Below are positions 10,760 through 22,254 of a stretch of DNA of 64,000 nucleotides, piece by piece. This stretch comes from Prorocentrum cordatum. Lineage: Eukaryota; Sar; Dinophyceae; Prorocentrales; Prorocentraceae. The notes under the pieces were generated by a model, which saw nothing but the letters and a program-made list of their open reading frames with translations, had not been told where the DNA came from and ran no database searches. The stretch's first letter is position 1. Every line of letters starts with the position of its first letter. Position numbers and translations under genes: made by a program. Location of the stretch: the NCBI GenBank assembly GCA_963575745.1, contig CAUYUJ010000670.1:121001-185000 (forward strand). The letters run 5' to 3'.

Positions 10760-11100
10760 AGGAGACTCGAGATCATTGGGCCCTACTTGCAAGACGACAG
10801 GGAGATGGACCACGTTGCGAAACTGAATGAGATCACGGACGTGGCCATTGAGCTCGGGGTGGAGCAAGTCGACATCATCGCCAAGCCCGCGTGCCTTGAA
10901 GAGGACAGCATGGGCGGGGTCTTTTTCTCTCTGGAGCAGCGTTTTCGGGGGGTCGGCGTCGCCACGCAAGCGATCGGCAACCGGGGGGTGCACCGTCGGT
11001 GCTGGTCTGTTGACTTCGACGCGCATTCGGTGAGCTTGGACGTTGAGTTCGGCCTGCGCATGTTTGAATGGCACCCGCGCGGCCCCCCGCAGGCCCACCC
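10760..11100 (+). pseudogene. Possible coding remnant inside the satellite domain
   Basis: One plus frame reads LEIIGPYLQDDREMDHVAKL, then NEITDVAIELGVEQVDIIAK and SMGGVFFSLEQRFRGVGV. This is a normal amino-acid mix with high third-position GC, while the other two plus frames are Arg/Ser/Thr-rich in the way of coding shadows. The antisense frame at 10697-11212 is also open and cannot be fully excluded. There is no start codon in a suitable place and no recognised family. It stands out because 3 kb on either side is simple satellite. Confidence 0.35.
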
Positions 11101-11334
11101 GTTCTGCCGCCCGGGCGCGGTGGAGATATACCTGGCGAAGGGCCCGGCCCCAGGGGGCCGAGCACGACCGATCGATGCAGCTCAACCTGGGCAGGCCGAC
11201 GACGGAGGGCATCGGTGGCTCCGGCGCAAGCTGGCGCAGGTGGCGGCCCTGGACGACGTTTGCTGCGCGGCAAGGTCTCGCCCGACCCGACCCAGCAGCG
11301 GCTTCTGGCGCTCAGCCCGGAGCTGCGGGCGCGG

Positions 11335-11391
11335 GCCGCGACCGAGGCGCGGCGGCGCGGGGGCCTGTATCTCAGAGACTTCGAGGTTATT
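11335..11391 (+). repeat. 57-bp direct repeat, copy 1
   Basis: GACCGAGGCGCGGCGGCGCG and CTCAGAGACTTCGAGGTTAT are shared with 11717-11774. Translated it reads ATEARRRGGLYLRDFEVI. Confidence 0.9.
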
Positions 11392-11716
11392 TCATCGCTT
11401 CGCTCCTTCCGCCGGCCCTGGAGCGCTATGCGGGGCCTCGCGGGGCCGGCGTGGGGGCTTATTATTGGGGGCGCCTTGGGGCTCTTTGGCGGCGCGTCGA
11501 GCTCCCCTGGGGCCTCTTGGGGGGCTCTTGGGGGGCCCTGGGGGGGGGCAGTCGTTGGCGGCCCCCCTCATCGGAGGCCGCGATCCTCGTGAGGGTGGCG
11601 AAAAATTGCTTCCCCCCTGGGGGTCGCCCGGGGGTCAGCCGGGGATCGGCCGGGGCACTTTTCGCCCGGGGCCCCCAGGGGCCGCCCCGCGCGCGCGACA
11701 TAGAACTATTGTTAAG
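11392..11716 (+). repeat. CTTGGGG-type tract flanked by the 57-bp direct repeats
   Basis: A G-rich segment with CCTTGGGGCTCTTTGG and CTCTTGGGGGGCTCTTGGGG lies near 11470-11560. It belongs to the same minisatellite family seen at 23.0, 29.3, 31.6 and 55.6 kb. Confidence 0.7.
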
Positions 11717-11774
11717 TCGTGCGACCGAGGCGCGGCGGCGCGGGGTCATCTATCTCAGAGACTTCGAGGTTATT
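11717..11774 (+). repeat. 57-bp direct repeat, copy 2
   Basis: Second copy of 11335-11391, reading ATEARRRGVIYLRDFEVI in a different frame of the window. Confidence 0.9.
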
Positions 11775-12170
11775 GCTGGTGTTCTGGAGTGTCCTAATCC
11801 CTTGCGTGGCAGACTCACTCCCGCCCGCGCGGAGAGGTGCCATGCTCATGGACGTTGTCTGCGCGCTGGTTGGCGCCTCAGTTGCAACGCCCGTCGGCCA
11901 CAGTGGGGAGCGCACGAGCAGGTTCGCGGAGAGATGCTGGCCGGCATGGCGTGGGCAACTCGAGTGCCCCAGAGATGGCCACGTCGCCGTCTGCCCCAGC
12001 ACAGCGGACGGCAAGGGTGGAGCGGTGGAGGACAAGGAAGAGAACGAGGAGGACAACGAGGAGGTGGACAGCTTGATGGACGCGGTGGGCGCGTGGGAAG
12101 GCGCGGCGTTCGAGGGCGTGGAGATGTTGGAGGAAGAGGCGGAGGAGATCAGCGGCGCCACCGTCCAGCA
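11775..12170. other. Spacer without a clear gene, acidic open frame
   Basis: The frame at about 12020-12150 is rich in Glu and Asp (DKEENEEDNEEVDSLMDAVG) because of GAGGACAAG-type codons. No domain or splice structure is evident. Confidence 0.4.
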
Positions 12171-13345
12171 GCGCCAGCCGATCACCCGCCGACCAGCCGC
12201 ACTTGTGACTGGCACGCCCGCCGACCTGCAGCACCTCCGACCAGCGGGCCCACCGACCAGCAGCAGCTGCAGCACGACGACCGACCACCGACCAGCAGCA
12301 GCACCAACCAGCAGCAGGACACCGACCAGCAGCATCGACCACCGAGCAGCAGCACCGACCAGAAGCAGCAGGTGCGCCGACCAGCAGCAGCACCGACCAG
12401 CAGCGCCGACCAGCAGCAGCAGCAGCGCCGACAACCGACCCGCTGCAGAAGGAGCACCGACCAGCAGCAGCACCGACCCAGCAGCACCGACTAACCGCAA
12501 CAGGGGCGCCGACCAGCAGCAGCGCCGACCAGCAGCGCCGACTAGCAACAACATCGATCACCGACCAGCTACAGCAGGAGCGCAGGCCAGCAGCAGCACC
12601 GACCACCGGGGAGCAGCAGCCCCGACCAGCTGCAGCGGCGACCGGCAGCAGAGGCACCGGCCACCGACCGGCTGTCGCAGGAGCACCGACCAGCAGCAGC
12701 ACAGACCACCGACCAGCAGCACCGACTAGCAACGCCGACCAGCAGCAGCACCGACCAGCAAGGCCCGCCAACAGGTGCACCGACCGCCGACCAGCTGCAG
12801 CAGGAGCACCGACCAGCAGCAGCTCCGACCACCGAGCAGCAGCGCCAACCAGCAGGGGCGCCGACCAGCAGCAGCGCCGACCAGCAGCACCGACTAGCAG
12901 CACCGGCCGGCTGCAGCAGCAGCGCCGACCAGTAGCAGTACCGACCACAGACCAGCAGCACCGACCAGCAGGGGTGGCGACCAGCAGCAGCACCGACCAG
13001 CAGCGCCGACCAGCAGCAGCACCGACCACTGGCCAGCTGCAGCAGGAGTACCAAGCGGCAGCAGCACCGACCACCGAGAAGCAGCAGCACCGACCAGCAG
13101 GAACAACGACCAGCAGAAGCACCGACCAGCAGCGCCGACCAGCAGCAGCACCGGCCACCGACCAGCTGCAGCAGGAGTACCGATCACCAGCAGCACCGAC
13201 CACCGAGCAGCAGCGCCGAGCAGAAGCAGTAGGGGCGCCGACCAGCAGCAACACCGACCAGCAGCACCGACCATCAGGGTCGGCGACCAGCAGCAGCACC
13301 GACCAGCAACGCCGACCAGCAGCAGCCCCGACCACCGAAAGGGAC
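12171..13345 (+). repeat. CCGACCAGCAGCAG satellite, second block
   Basis: Same 12/15-bp units and CGGCTGCAGCAGGAGC spacers as 9431-10315. Confidence 0.85.
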
Positions 13346-13544
13346 GGCAATGGCGGTGCGGCGGGGTGGGGGGTCGACAGGGGCGGCACAAACGACTTCC
13401 CGCCGACGCGCAGCACCACCGACCATGAACAGCACCGCCACCCAGCAGACCCACAGACCTGCAACGGCACCACCGACCGACTAGCAGACCCACCGACCAG
13501 CAGCACCGCCAAACAGCAGGCTGACCGACCAGCTGGCCCAGGGC

Positions 13545-13790
13545 GAAGCGTAGCAGCGGCCCCTGTCACCGCTCTGCGAGATGTGGGAGGTGTTGCTGAG
13601 TCGAGTCTCTTGAACCTTTGCCGAGAGGCGGCTGCGCTGCTAGGCCATCAGGACCAGGGCTTTCTGGCCTTCCTCGACCCTTACTGGAACCCAGACGAGG
13701 CGCGACGGCGTGCAGAGGCAGTGCTCCAGCGCGTGCGAGAACAGCGAGCAGCGGCAGCCAGCCCGGTCGTTGCTCAGCAAGAGATGCAGC
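13545..13790 (+). pseudogene. Possible coding remnant between satellite blocks
   Basis: One plus frame reads SLLNLCREAAALLGHQDQGF, LAFLDPYWNPDEARRRAEAV and LQRVREQRAAAASPV, a predicted helical, charged segment quite unlike the satellite translations around it. The frame stays open into the flanking satellite (12974-14467), giving a 497-codon open frame, but the repeat parts are stop-free in several frames, so the length means little. No family is recognised. It could be an exon or a captured fragment. Confidence 0.35.
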
Positions 13791-15080
13791 AGGAGCACCG
13801 ACCAGCAGCAACGCCGACCAACGACCAGCAGCACCGACCAGCAGGGGCGCCGACCAGCAGCAGTACCGACAAGCAGCGCCGACCAGCAGCAGCGGCACCG
13901 ACAACCGGCCAGCTGCAGCATGAACTATCAGCAGCAGTACCGACCACCGAGCAGGAGCACCGACCACCAGGGGCGCCGACCGGCAGCTGCGCCGACCAGC
14001 CGCGCCGACCAGAAGCAGCGCCCACCACCGGCCGGCTGCAGCAGGCGCGCCGACCAGCAGCAGCACCGACCACTGACCAGCAGAACCGACCAACAGAGGC
14101 GCCGACCATCAGCAGCACCGACCAGCAGCGCCGACTAGCAGCAGCACCGGCCACCGACCAACTGCAGCAGGCGCACCGACCAGCCGCAGCGCCGATCTCC
14201 GAGCAGCAGCACCGACCAGCAGCAGCGCCGACCAGCAGCTGTACTGACCGGCAGCGCCGACCAGCGGCCCCGACCACTGGCCAGCTGCAGCAGGAGCACC
14301 GACCAGCAGCAGAACATACCGCCGACCAGCAGCACCGTCCAGCAGAGGCGCCGAGTAGCTGCAGCAACGACCAGCAACGCCGACCAGCAGCAGCACCGAC
14401 CACTGACCATCAGCGCCAACCGGCAGGAACACCGACCAGCAGCAGCAGCAGCGCCGACCAGCAGTAGCACCGACCACCGACCAGCTGCAGCAGGAGCACC
14501 GACCAGCAGCAGCACCGACCACCGAGCAGCAGCACCGACCAGCAGGGGCGCCGACCAGCAGCAGAACCGACCAGCAGCGCGGACCAGCAGAGGCACCGAC
14601 CTTTGACCTGCTTGAGCAGGAGCGCCGACCAGCAGCAGCACCAACCACCGACCAACAGCACTGACCGGCAGGAACACCGACCAGCAGCAGCACCGACCAG
14701 CATCGCCGACCAGCAGCAACACCGACCACCGTCTGGCTGCAGCAGGAGCACTGGCCATCAGCAGCACCGACCACCGACCAGCAGCAGCGACCAGCAGGAA
14801 CACCAACCAGCAGCAGCACCGACCAGCAGCGGCACCGACCACCGGCCGGCTGCAGCAGGAGCGCCGACCAGCAGTAGCAGCACCGACCACCGACCTGCAG
14901 CACCGAGTAGGAGGAGCGCCGACCAGCAGCAGTGCTGACCAGCAACGCCGGCCAGCAAAGGCACCGATTACCGGTCGGCTGCAGCAGGAGCACCGAACAG
15001 CAGCAGCACCGACCACCGACCTGCACCACCGACCAGCAGGAGCAGCAACGCCGACCAAGCCCCGTGGCACCAAGACCGAG
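13791..15080 (+). repeat. CCGACCAGCAGCAG satellite, third block
   Basis: Same units as the 9.4-10.3 and 12.2-13.3 kb blocks, with recurrent GGCCGGCTGCAGCAGG spacers. A 768-codon open frame on the minus strand (14109-16415) is an artefact of the repeat. Confidence 0.85.
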
Positions 15081-15875
15081 CCCAGCAGAACCTGACCGAC
15101 ACCAGCAGCACCTCCACCAACTCCAGGAGCACCACGACCAACCAGCGACTGACTCTAGCAGCACCAGGGCGATCCCAGCAGCACATACGCCAACTCCAGC
15201 TGCGTCACGACCGACTCCAGCAGCACCTGACCGACACCAGCACCACTGCCTTTCCAGAAATACCACGACCAACCACCGACCCACGCCAGCAGCACCAGAG
15301 CGATTCCAGCAGCAGCAACGCCAAACCCAGCCACACCACGACTGGCCCCAGCAGCGCCAGACAGGCACCAACAGCAGCACCATCAACTCCAACTTCACGG
15401 CGACCAACCAGCGATCAACTCCAATTACACCAATGCGACTCCAGCGGCATCGACACCAACCCCAGCTGCACCACGACCGACTCCAGCAGGACCTGGCCGA
15501 CGCCGGCAGCACCACAGCCAACTCCAGCAGCACCGCGACCAACGTGCGACCGACTCCAGCAGCACTGGAGCGATTCCAGCAGAGTCGACCCCAACTCCAG
15601 CTACACCACGGCCAACTCCAGCAGCACCTGAGCAGCACCGCCGCCAACTCCAGCAGTACCAACCAGCGACTGACTCTAGCAGCACCAGGGCGACTCCAGC
15701 AGCATCGCCACCAGACCCAGCTGCACAGCGACCGACTCCAGCAGCACCTGACCGACACCAACACACCACCAATTCCAACAACACCGTGACCAACCAGCGA
15801 TCCACCCCAGCAGCACCAGTGCAATTCCAGCAGCAGCAACGCCAAACCCGGCCGCACCACGACCGACTCCATCAG
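15081..15875 (+). repeat. 21-bp minisatellite, second block
   Basis: ACTCCAGCAGCACCACGACC-type units return, as at 6123-7100. The satellite domain is therefore roughly symmetric: 21-bp units on both outer flanks and 12/15/33-bp units inside. Confidence 0.8.
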
Positions 15876-15889
15876 CGCCTGCCCCGGGC

Positions 15890-18240
15890 ATCCGGATCGA
15901 TTTTGCGCTGCTCGGCCATCGCGAACTGGAGTTGCAGGGGGCTTTGAATGTTGCCATTGTCGACGAAGATGATGACCTCGACAACGGCGCACTCCAGCAG
16001 CACCAGGGGGAAGCTGAATCCCACCATCATCATTCGTTGCAGTCCCCCGATCAGCGGTCGCGAGAAGGCCGAGCAAGGACAGTGGCAGTTGGCTCTGGCA
16101 CGGCTCAGCGAGACGCTGGGAAGGGAGCTGGAGCCCACGATCATCTGCTACAGCGTCCCAATCAGTGCGCGCGAGAAGGCAGAACGGACAGGGCCAACAG
16201 TGGCAGCGGCTGCGGTGGCGATGGGGTGGCGGCAGTGGGAGCCGGCCCTGGCGCTGGGCAGCGAGATACTGGGAGTGCAGCTGAAGCCCACGATCATCCC
16301 CCACATCGCGCCGATCAGCAGGTGCGAGAAGGTTGGGCAGGAGCTTCGGCGGCTGGCCCTGGCGCCGCTCTGCGAGATGTTGGGGTGAAGCTGGAATCCG
16401 CAGACGCCCTGCCATGCAGTGTCCCGATCAGCTTGCGCCAGAAGGACGGGCCGTCGAGGCGAGCAGGAAGGAGGGCACTGGCAGCATGTTGGGGGGTGGA
16501 GCGGAGGACGTGGCAGGAGGTGGAGGAGCGTGTGACGGCAGTGGAGGCGTGGGCGGTGACAGGGCGGGGGGGGCGGCAGTTGCGGCGGCGGTGATGGCGT
16601 TGGAGCAGCAGTGGCAGCTGGCCCTGGCGCTGCTCAGCGAGACGCTGGGATCGAAGCTGGAGCCCGCTGTCATCACCTAGGGCAATGAACAGCGCGTGCG
16701 AGAAGAACATGCGTTGACAAGGGCAGCCAGCAGTGGCGCTGCAGAGCGAGATCGTGGTCGTGAAGTTGGAGCCCAACATCATTACCTACGGCATCGTGAA
16801 CAGCACGTGCAAGAAGAGCAGGCCTTGGCACCGGCAGCAGGTTGCGGCTCTGCTGAGCGAGATGGCAGTCGTGAAGCTGGAGCCCAGCATCAGCCGCTAG
16901 AGCACTGCGACCAGCGCCTGCGAGAAGGGGCAGTGGCAGCCAGCTCTGGCTCGGCTCAGCGAGATGTTGGGAGTGAAACTGAAGCCCGCCATCGTCCCTA
17001 CGGCACTGTGAACAGCGCGTGCGAGAAAAGCAGGCGTTGGCAGTGGTAGCTGGTTGTGGCGCTGCGGAGCGAGATTTCGGTCGCGAAGCTGGAGCCAAAC
17101 ATCACATACGGCATCCTGAACAGCGCGCGCGAGAAGAGCATGCGTTGGAAGTGGCAGTGGGCAGTGGCACTACTGAGCGAGATAGTTGTCGTGAAGCCGG
17201 AGTCCGCCAACATCACCTGCGGCTCTGTGAACAGCGCGTGCGAGAAGAGCAGACGTTGGCAGTGGCAGCCAGCAGTGGCGCTGCTGAGCGAGATCGTGGT
17301 CGTGAAGCTGGAGCCCAACAGTATCACCTACGGCATCGTGAACAACACGTGCGAGAAGAGCAGGCGTTGGCAGTGGCAGCAGGTCGTGGCGCTGCTGAGC
17401 GAGATGGCAGTCGTGAAGCTGGAGCCCAACATCGGCCGCTACAGCGCTGTGATCAGCGCCTGCGAGAGGGGGCAGTGGCAGCCAGCTCTAGTTCGGCTCA
17501 GCGAGAGGTTGGGGGTGAAGCTGGAGCCCACCATCATGATCTACAGCGATCAGAACAGCGAGCGCGAGAAGTGCTGGCAGCGGCAGCGGGCCCCATCGCT
17601 GCTCAGCGAGATGTGGGCGTTCAATCTGGAGCCCGCCGTCAAGAGCTCTGGCACTCCGGTCAGAGCGCGCAAGAAGGGCGAGCAGTGGCAGCGGGCCCTA
17701 TCGCTGCTTAGCGAGAGGCGGGTGGCGAAGCTGGAGCCCGACATCATGGGCCACAGCGCGGGGCAGCTGGCCCTACCGCTGCACAGAGAGATGTGGGTTG
17801 TGAAGCTGGAGCCGGAAATGGTGAGCCACAGCGCCCCGATCAGCGATTGCGAGAAGTGCTGGCAGTGGCGGCCGGCCCCACCGCTGCTCTGCGAGACGTC
17901 GGAGCCGAAGTTGGAGCCCGACATCATCACCCACGGCGCCGTGGAAAGCGCCTGCGAGAAGAGGTAGCCTCGGCAGTGGCAGCAGGCTGCCACGCTGCTG
18001 AGCGAGATGCTCGTGTAGAAGCTGGAGCGCGCCAAGATCAACCACGCGCGCGAGAAGGGCCGGCAGTGGCATCTGGCCATGGCGATGCTCAGCGCGATGC
18101 TGGTGGCGACGTTGGAGGTCAGGCTCACGTCCGAGAAGGGCCGGCCGTGGCAGCCTCCCCTGGCGTTGCTCAGCGAGAGGGCGGCGACGCTGGAGCCCAA
18201 CCTCACGTGCGAGGAGGGCGGGCCGGCCCTGGCGATGCAT
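15890..18240 (+). pseudogene. Decayed pentatricopeptide-repeat (PPR) gene, about 20 repeats
   Basis: Seen: PPR-like units of about 35 residues (105 bp), with LLSE(M/I)..VKLEPNIITYG and NSACEKSRRWQWQ as the recurring pattern. The longest unbroken run is 17056-17967 (303 codons, 8-9 units). The frame shifts near 16385, 16560, 16680 and 16998. In-frame stops occur at CGT-TGA near 16713, in SISR-TAG near 16898, in WQW-TAG near 17046, after SACEKR at 17965, and after SEMLV near 18016. Known: PPR proteins are alpha-solenoid RNA binders that act mainly in organelle RNA processing; dinoflagellates have many with this KLEP/SACEK type. Inference: too many breaks for an active gene, although introns could remove a few. 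A segment at 15890-15985 (IRIDFALLGHRELELQG, then NVAIVDEDDDLDN) may be the former N-terminal side. Confidence 0.75.
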
Positions 18241-19195
18241 CAGACCAAGCGGCCCCCTCCGACGACGATGACTTGTAGCTCCGCGCGCGCGTGGAGGGGC
18301 CGTCGCCGTCGCCCCCGCCGCGCGGCCCGGGGGCCCCCGTCTCGCCCCCCTGAGACGGGGGCGCGGTGCCGCACGAGGCACAGCGCATTGTTTTTAGTCC
18401 GCGCTGACCGTGGAAAAACAATGGCACGTCGACGGCTGGCTGTGCGCGCTGGCCTTTCTCCTTCCTGTTCGCTTCTACCCCCCCAGCTCGCTTCCCCCCC
18501 TCCCGTGGCGGCGGCGCCCGGCACTGCGCGGCTTCGGCCCGGTGCCGGGCGCTGCGCCTTGCCGCCTCGGCGGCCCCGCTCGCCACGGCGCTGCGCGGCT
18601 CAGGCCCAGCCCTCGGCAATGCGAATGTCAGCGCATCGTGCGTGGCTGCTGCCCGTCTTCGCGCGCTGGCGGTGCAGGGCGGGTTTTCTCCCTGCAGCCC
18701 ACCGACATCCTGTCGGTCATGAGCGGCCCCCTCGTCTGAGGCCGCCCCTCAAGCAAGCTGCTACCTGGTCGTGGATTGGACTACCACCCCGGGCCTCTTC
18801 CGCATCACCCGGCGGCACAACGTTGCACATCGCCTTCGTGGTGCTCCGTTTCTTCTTGGGCGTCGACCCGGTCAAGTGGCGCGTCCCCGTCTGCAGCCCT
18901 TGAGGCCGGTGTTCGCGATGCGTCGTCGACGGCAATACCTTCTCCTCCATCCTCCGGGCCTTCGCCCCGGGTACCGGTCCGCGGCGCACTTGCTCCTGCA
19001 CATCCACTTCGGCACCGCCTGCACCCTGGGCTTCGCCCACTCCGGCCGCCTGAGGCCCCGCCTTCCTGTGCCCTGACTCCCTAATTAAGCTGCGCGTAGC
19101 CCGCCTAGCGTTTAGCGGAAGAGGTTCGCTCTCGCCCCGCAGATTAAAACACATCTAAAGTGGCGCAGTTGTAAGTTCCGCCCCGTCGGTTCTGC
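18241..19195. other. About 950 bp without a supported gene
   Basis: Short open frames exist on both strands (for example HIAFVVLRFFLGVDPVKWRV near 18820), but none continues in a stable frame and no domain is recognised. I see no repeat structure. Confidence 0.5.
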
Positions 19196-19199
19196 CACG

Positions 19200-19475
19200 C
19201 GCCGACCAGATGGAAGAGGGAAGTTGAAGAAGGAGCAGGGAGGGAGGTGGGGATCAGGGAGGAAGCGTGGAGGAGGGAGCAGGGAGCAGGAGGAAGAAGA
19301 AGAGGAGGAAGAGCAAGAGGAGGAGGAGGAGGAGGAGGGGGAGGAGCGAGGAGGGAGGGATGAGGGAAAATGGGGGGGAGCGATGACGGAGGAGTGAGGA
19401 CAAAGGAGAGGAGGCAAGAGCAAGACGGAGGAGGGAAAAGAGAGGAGGGAAAAGAAAGGAGGGCAGGAGCCGTGG
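19200..19475 (+). repeat. GGA/GAGGAG-rich purine tract
   Basis: Imperfect (GGA)n and (GAGGAAG)n on the plus strand. The minus-strand Pro/Ser-rich frames are artefacts. Confidence 0.85.
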
Positions 19476-19627
19476 GAGGACAATCGTGGAGGCCTGGGTA
19501 TCCGACCCTGCAGCGAGTGCAACCTCTCTGCCTTCTGTCGGTCTGGGGCTTTTGGTCCGCTGCCGGGCGGGCGATCATGGCGAGCTGGCCGGCGCGTGGC
19601 GTTTCTTGTCTGGAGGAGGAGGAAGGT

Positions 19628-20035
19628 TGACGAAGAGGGTTGGGAGAAGGCGGATGAAGATAAGGACGATGGTAATCATTGTGTTGTTGATGATGCCGGT
19701 GATGGTGATGATGACGATGTTCATGACGGCGATCACGACAATGATGGTGATGATGCTGTTCAGTCTGATGTTGATGATGAAGGTGATGGTGATGGTAGTG
19801 ATGATGGCGATGATGACGATTATTACGATGCTGATGCTGATGAGCATTACGGTGATGATGCTGCTGCTGATGGTCATGATGCTGATGCTGGTGCTGATGG
19901 TGATACGGGTGAGGATGATGATGCTGATACTTATGATGATGCTGCTGCTGATGATGGTGGTGGTAGTGGTGATGATGCTGATGATGATGTGGATGGTGAT
20001 AGTGATGCTCATGATGATGATGATGATGAAGATGC

Positions 20036-20076
<41 letters not shown>

Positions 20077-20103
20077 TGGACTATGCTGGTGAAGAGGTGG
20101 AGA
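19628..20103 (+). repeat. GAT-rich block, copy 1 of a segmental duplication
   Basis: It starts GACGAAGAGGGTTGGGAGAA and GGATGAAGATAAGGACGATG, continues as GATGAT/GATGCT repeats, and ends GATGTGGACTATGCTGG. The Asp-rich plus frame and the Ile-rich minus frame are both stop-free because the repeat is a trinucleotide. Confidence 0.85.
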
Positions 20104-20275
20104 TTTCTGGGTTTCGTCTCGAACAGTTTGCAGGTTCGATTTCTTATGTGGATGAGGATGTTGAGGAGGAGTGAGGACTCGCAGTTTGGAGGAGAAGCAT
20201 GCATACGAGGATCACGTGGACGATGATGTGGAGGAGGAACAAGACGATGATCATGGGGATGACGGTGACGATAAG

Positions 20276-20668
20276 GACGAAGAGGGTTGGGAGAAGACGG
20301 ATGAAGATAAGGACGATGGGCCTCCTTGTGTTGTTGGTGATGCCTGTGATGGTGATGATGACGATGCTCATGACGATGACGATGACGATGACAATAATGA
20401 TGACGATGATGATGATGATGGTGATGATGATGGTGATGATGGTGATGATGTTGTTGATAATGATGATGATGATGATGGTGATGCTGATGCTTATGAACGT
20501 TACGATGATGTTGCTGATGGTGCTGCTTCTGATCATAAGGATGCTGGTAATGATGCTGCTGATGATGCCGACGATTACTGGGGTGTTGATGTTGATGATG
20601 CTGTCGACGATGATGCTGCCGCTGATGATGATAATGATGCTGATGTTAATAGTAATGATGATGCTGAC

Positions 20669-20714
<46 letters not shown>

Positions 20715-20763
20715 GTGATAATTATGATTATGATGCTCATGATGATGATGATGATGCTGATGC

Positions 20764-20816
<53 letters not shown>

Positions 20817-20850
20817 TGGACTATGATGGTGAGGAGGAGAAGGATGATGA
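20276..20850 (+). repeat. GAT-rich block, copy 2 of a segmental duplication
   Basis: It starts with the same non-repetitive 45 bp as 19628, differing at a few bases, and ends GATGTGGACTATGATGG. It is longer than copy 1 because the GAT runs expanded. Confidence 0.85.
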
Positions 20851-21118
20851 TGACGAGTGCGAGGGGTAGGAGGACGATGAGAAACGATGAGGAGGAAGAG
20901 GAGAAGGCTGAGAAGGAACACGAGGGTGATGTGGATCATGAGTTACGACGAGAATGCTCCTCCCGTGCCTTTCCTACTCGTGGCCTGCTCATCATGATCC
21001 TCATTCTCCTTCGTTCCATGCCCCATCCTCAGCATCATCGGGCCCCTCAGCCTCTCTCTTAACCTCCTGTACCAGCCTCCTCAGCATCCTCACTATGACC
21101 CTCCTCCTGCTTCTTATC
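20851..21118. other. Mixed purine-rich spacer, no gene seen
   Basis: GA-rich sequence passing into mixed sequence. No supported frame. Confidence 0.5.
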
Positions 21119-21120
21119 CC

Positions 21121-21204
<84 letters not shown>

Positions 21205-21205
21205 T
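21119..21205 (+). repeat. (CAT)n microsatellite
   Basis: Nearly perfect CAT repeat of about 28 units, the complement-strand phase of the GAT arrays upstream. Confidence 0.95.
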
Positions 21206-21489
21206 ATCCTCCTCCTCCTCCTTCTCATTCTGCCTCTCCTGAACCTCAGCGACCGCGGAAGAAGAAGGAGGAGGAGGAGGGAGGAGGAACCAGATATCGA
21301 GGAGGAGGGACGTGCCTGAGGATGAGGAGACGGAGGGAGAACGGAGGACGTATGATGGTGACGGGATGAGGGGGACTCTCTCCTCCTCCTGATCCTGCCC
21401 CTTCTCGGTCTCCTCCTCATTCCTCGGCGGGAGCCCCGGGAGGTCCGTAAACGTCCAAAACGGCCGAATATGTTTCCAACCAAAAGAGT

Positions 21490-21499
21490 TCTGTCTCTC

Positions 21500-21534
<35 letters not shown>

Positions 21535-21537
21535 GCT
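21490..21537 (+). repeat. (CT)n-rich tract
   Basis: TCTCTCTTTCTCTC-type pyrimidine tract of about 45 bp. Confidence 0.9.
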
Positions 21538-21826
21538 CTTGCACGCCCAACGCTAAGGGCCCAGTGGCCTACAGGTTGGCCAGACGACCTCGGACCAGAG
21601 CGGGCGGCACGTCCACGCGGGCACCTCTCCCACTGTGCCGCGACACTGCCTCTGGGGCAGGTGCACTGGACGATCCCGCAGCTCGACTCCAACGAGAGCT
21701 CGGGGACTGCGCCACGGCTGCAGTCGTCGTCGTCGTCGGCCAGGATCGCCGATCGCGGCGTTTTCCCCCAAACAGGGTTTACATTTCGGGGTTCCTAGTT
21801 CTGGAATATGGAACTGGAACAGTTTG
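21538..21826. other. Unique spacer, no gene seen
   Basis: Mixed GC-rich sequence with no stable frame, repeat or RNA structure that I can support. Confidence 0.45.
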
Positions 21827-22129
21827 TCGGTCTGACGGCTATGTGGTCGCCGTCGCCGATTCGTCGCCGCCCATGGTCTGGGCCTGCGCGTCGGTCTTGC
21901 GCCTGTGTGGCCGCCGTCGCCGCCTTGTCGCCGCCCATAGTCTGGGCCTCTGCGTCGGTCTTGCGGCCATGTGGTCGCCGTCGCCGCCTCGTCGCCGCCC
22001 ATCGTCTGGGCTTGTGCGTCGGTCGTGCGCTTGTGTGGCCGCCGTCGCCGCCTCGTCGCCGCCCATCGTCAGGGCCTGCGCGTCAATCTGGCGGCTATGT
22101 TGTCGCCGTCGCCGCCATGTTGCCGCTTA
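21827..22129 (+). repeat. 64-bp minisatellite, about 4.7 units
   Basis: Unit starts fall at 21827, 21891, 21955, 22019 and 22083, an exact 64-bp period. Each starts TCGGTCTTGCG or similar and contains GTCGCCGTCGCCG and TCGTCGCCGCCCAT. Since 64 is not a multiple of 3, successive units change frame, so the array is not coding. Confidence 0.93.
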
Positions 22130-22254
22130 ACGTGCGCAGCGTTAACTGCACTGCACACAATCTTCTCTCTAAAAGGGAATTATGATACCCCCCGGTTAAA
22201 CCCATTATCCATCCAAAATGTAAATTCTGGACGCTTCGCGTGACACCACCAGCT

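Noticed and set aside
14109-16415. 768-codon open frame on the minus strand, rich in Cys, Trp, Val and Gly
   Set aside because: It is the complement of the CCGACCAGCAGCAG satellite and runs into the antisense of the PPR relic; the repeat unit has no stop in this frame.
19596-20869. Asp-rich acidic proteins
   Set aside because: Products of (GAT)n trinucleotide repeats; all frames are open and there is no start context or domain.
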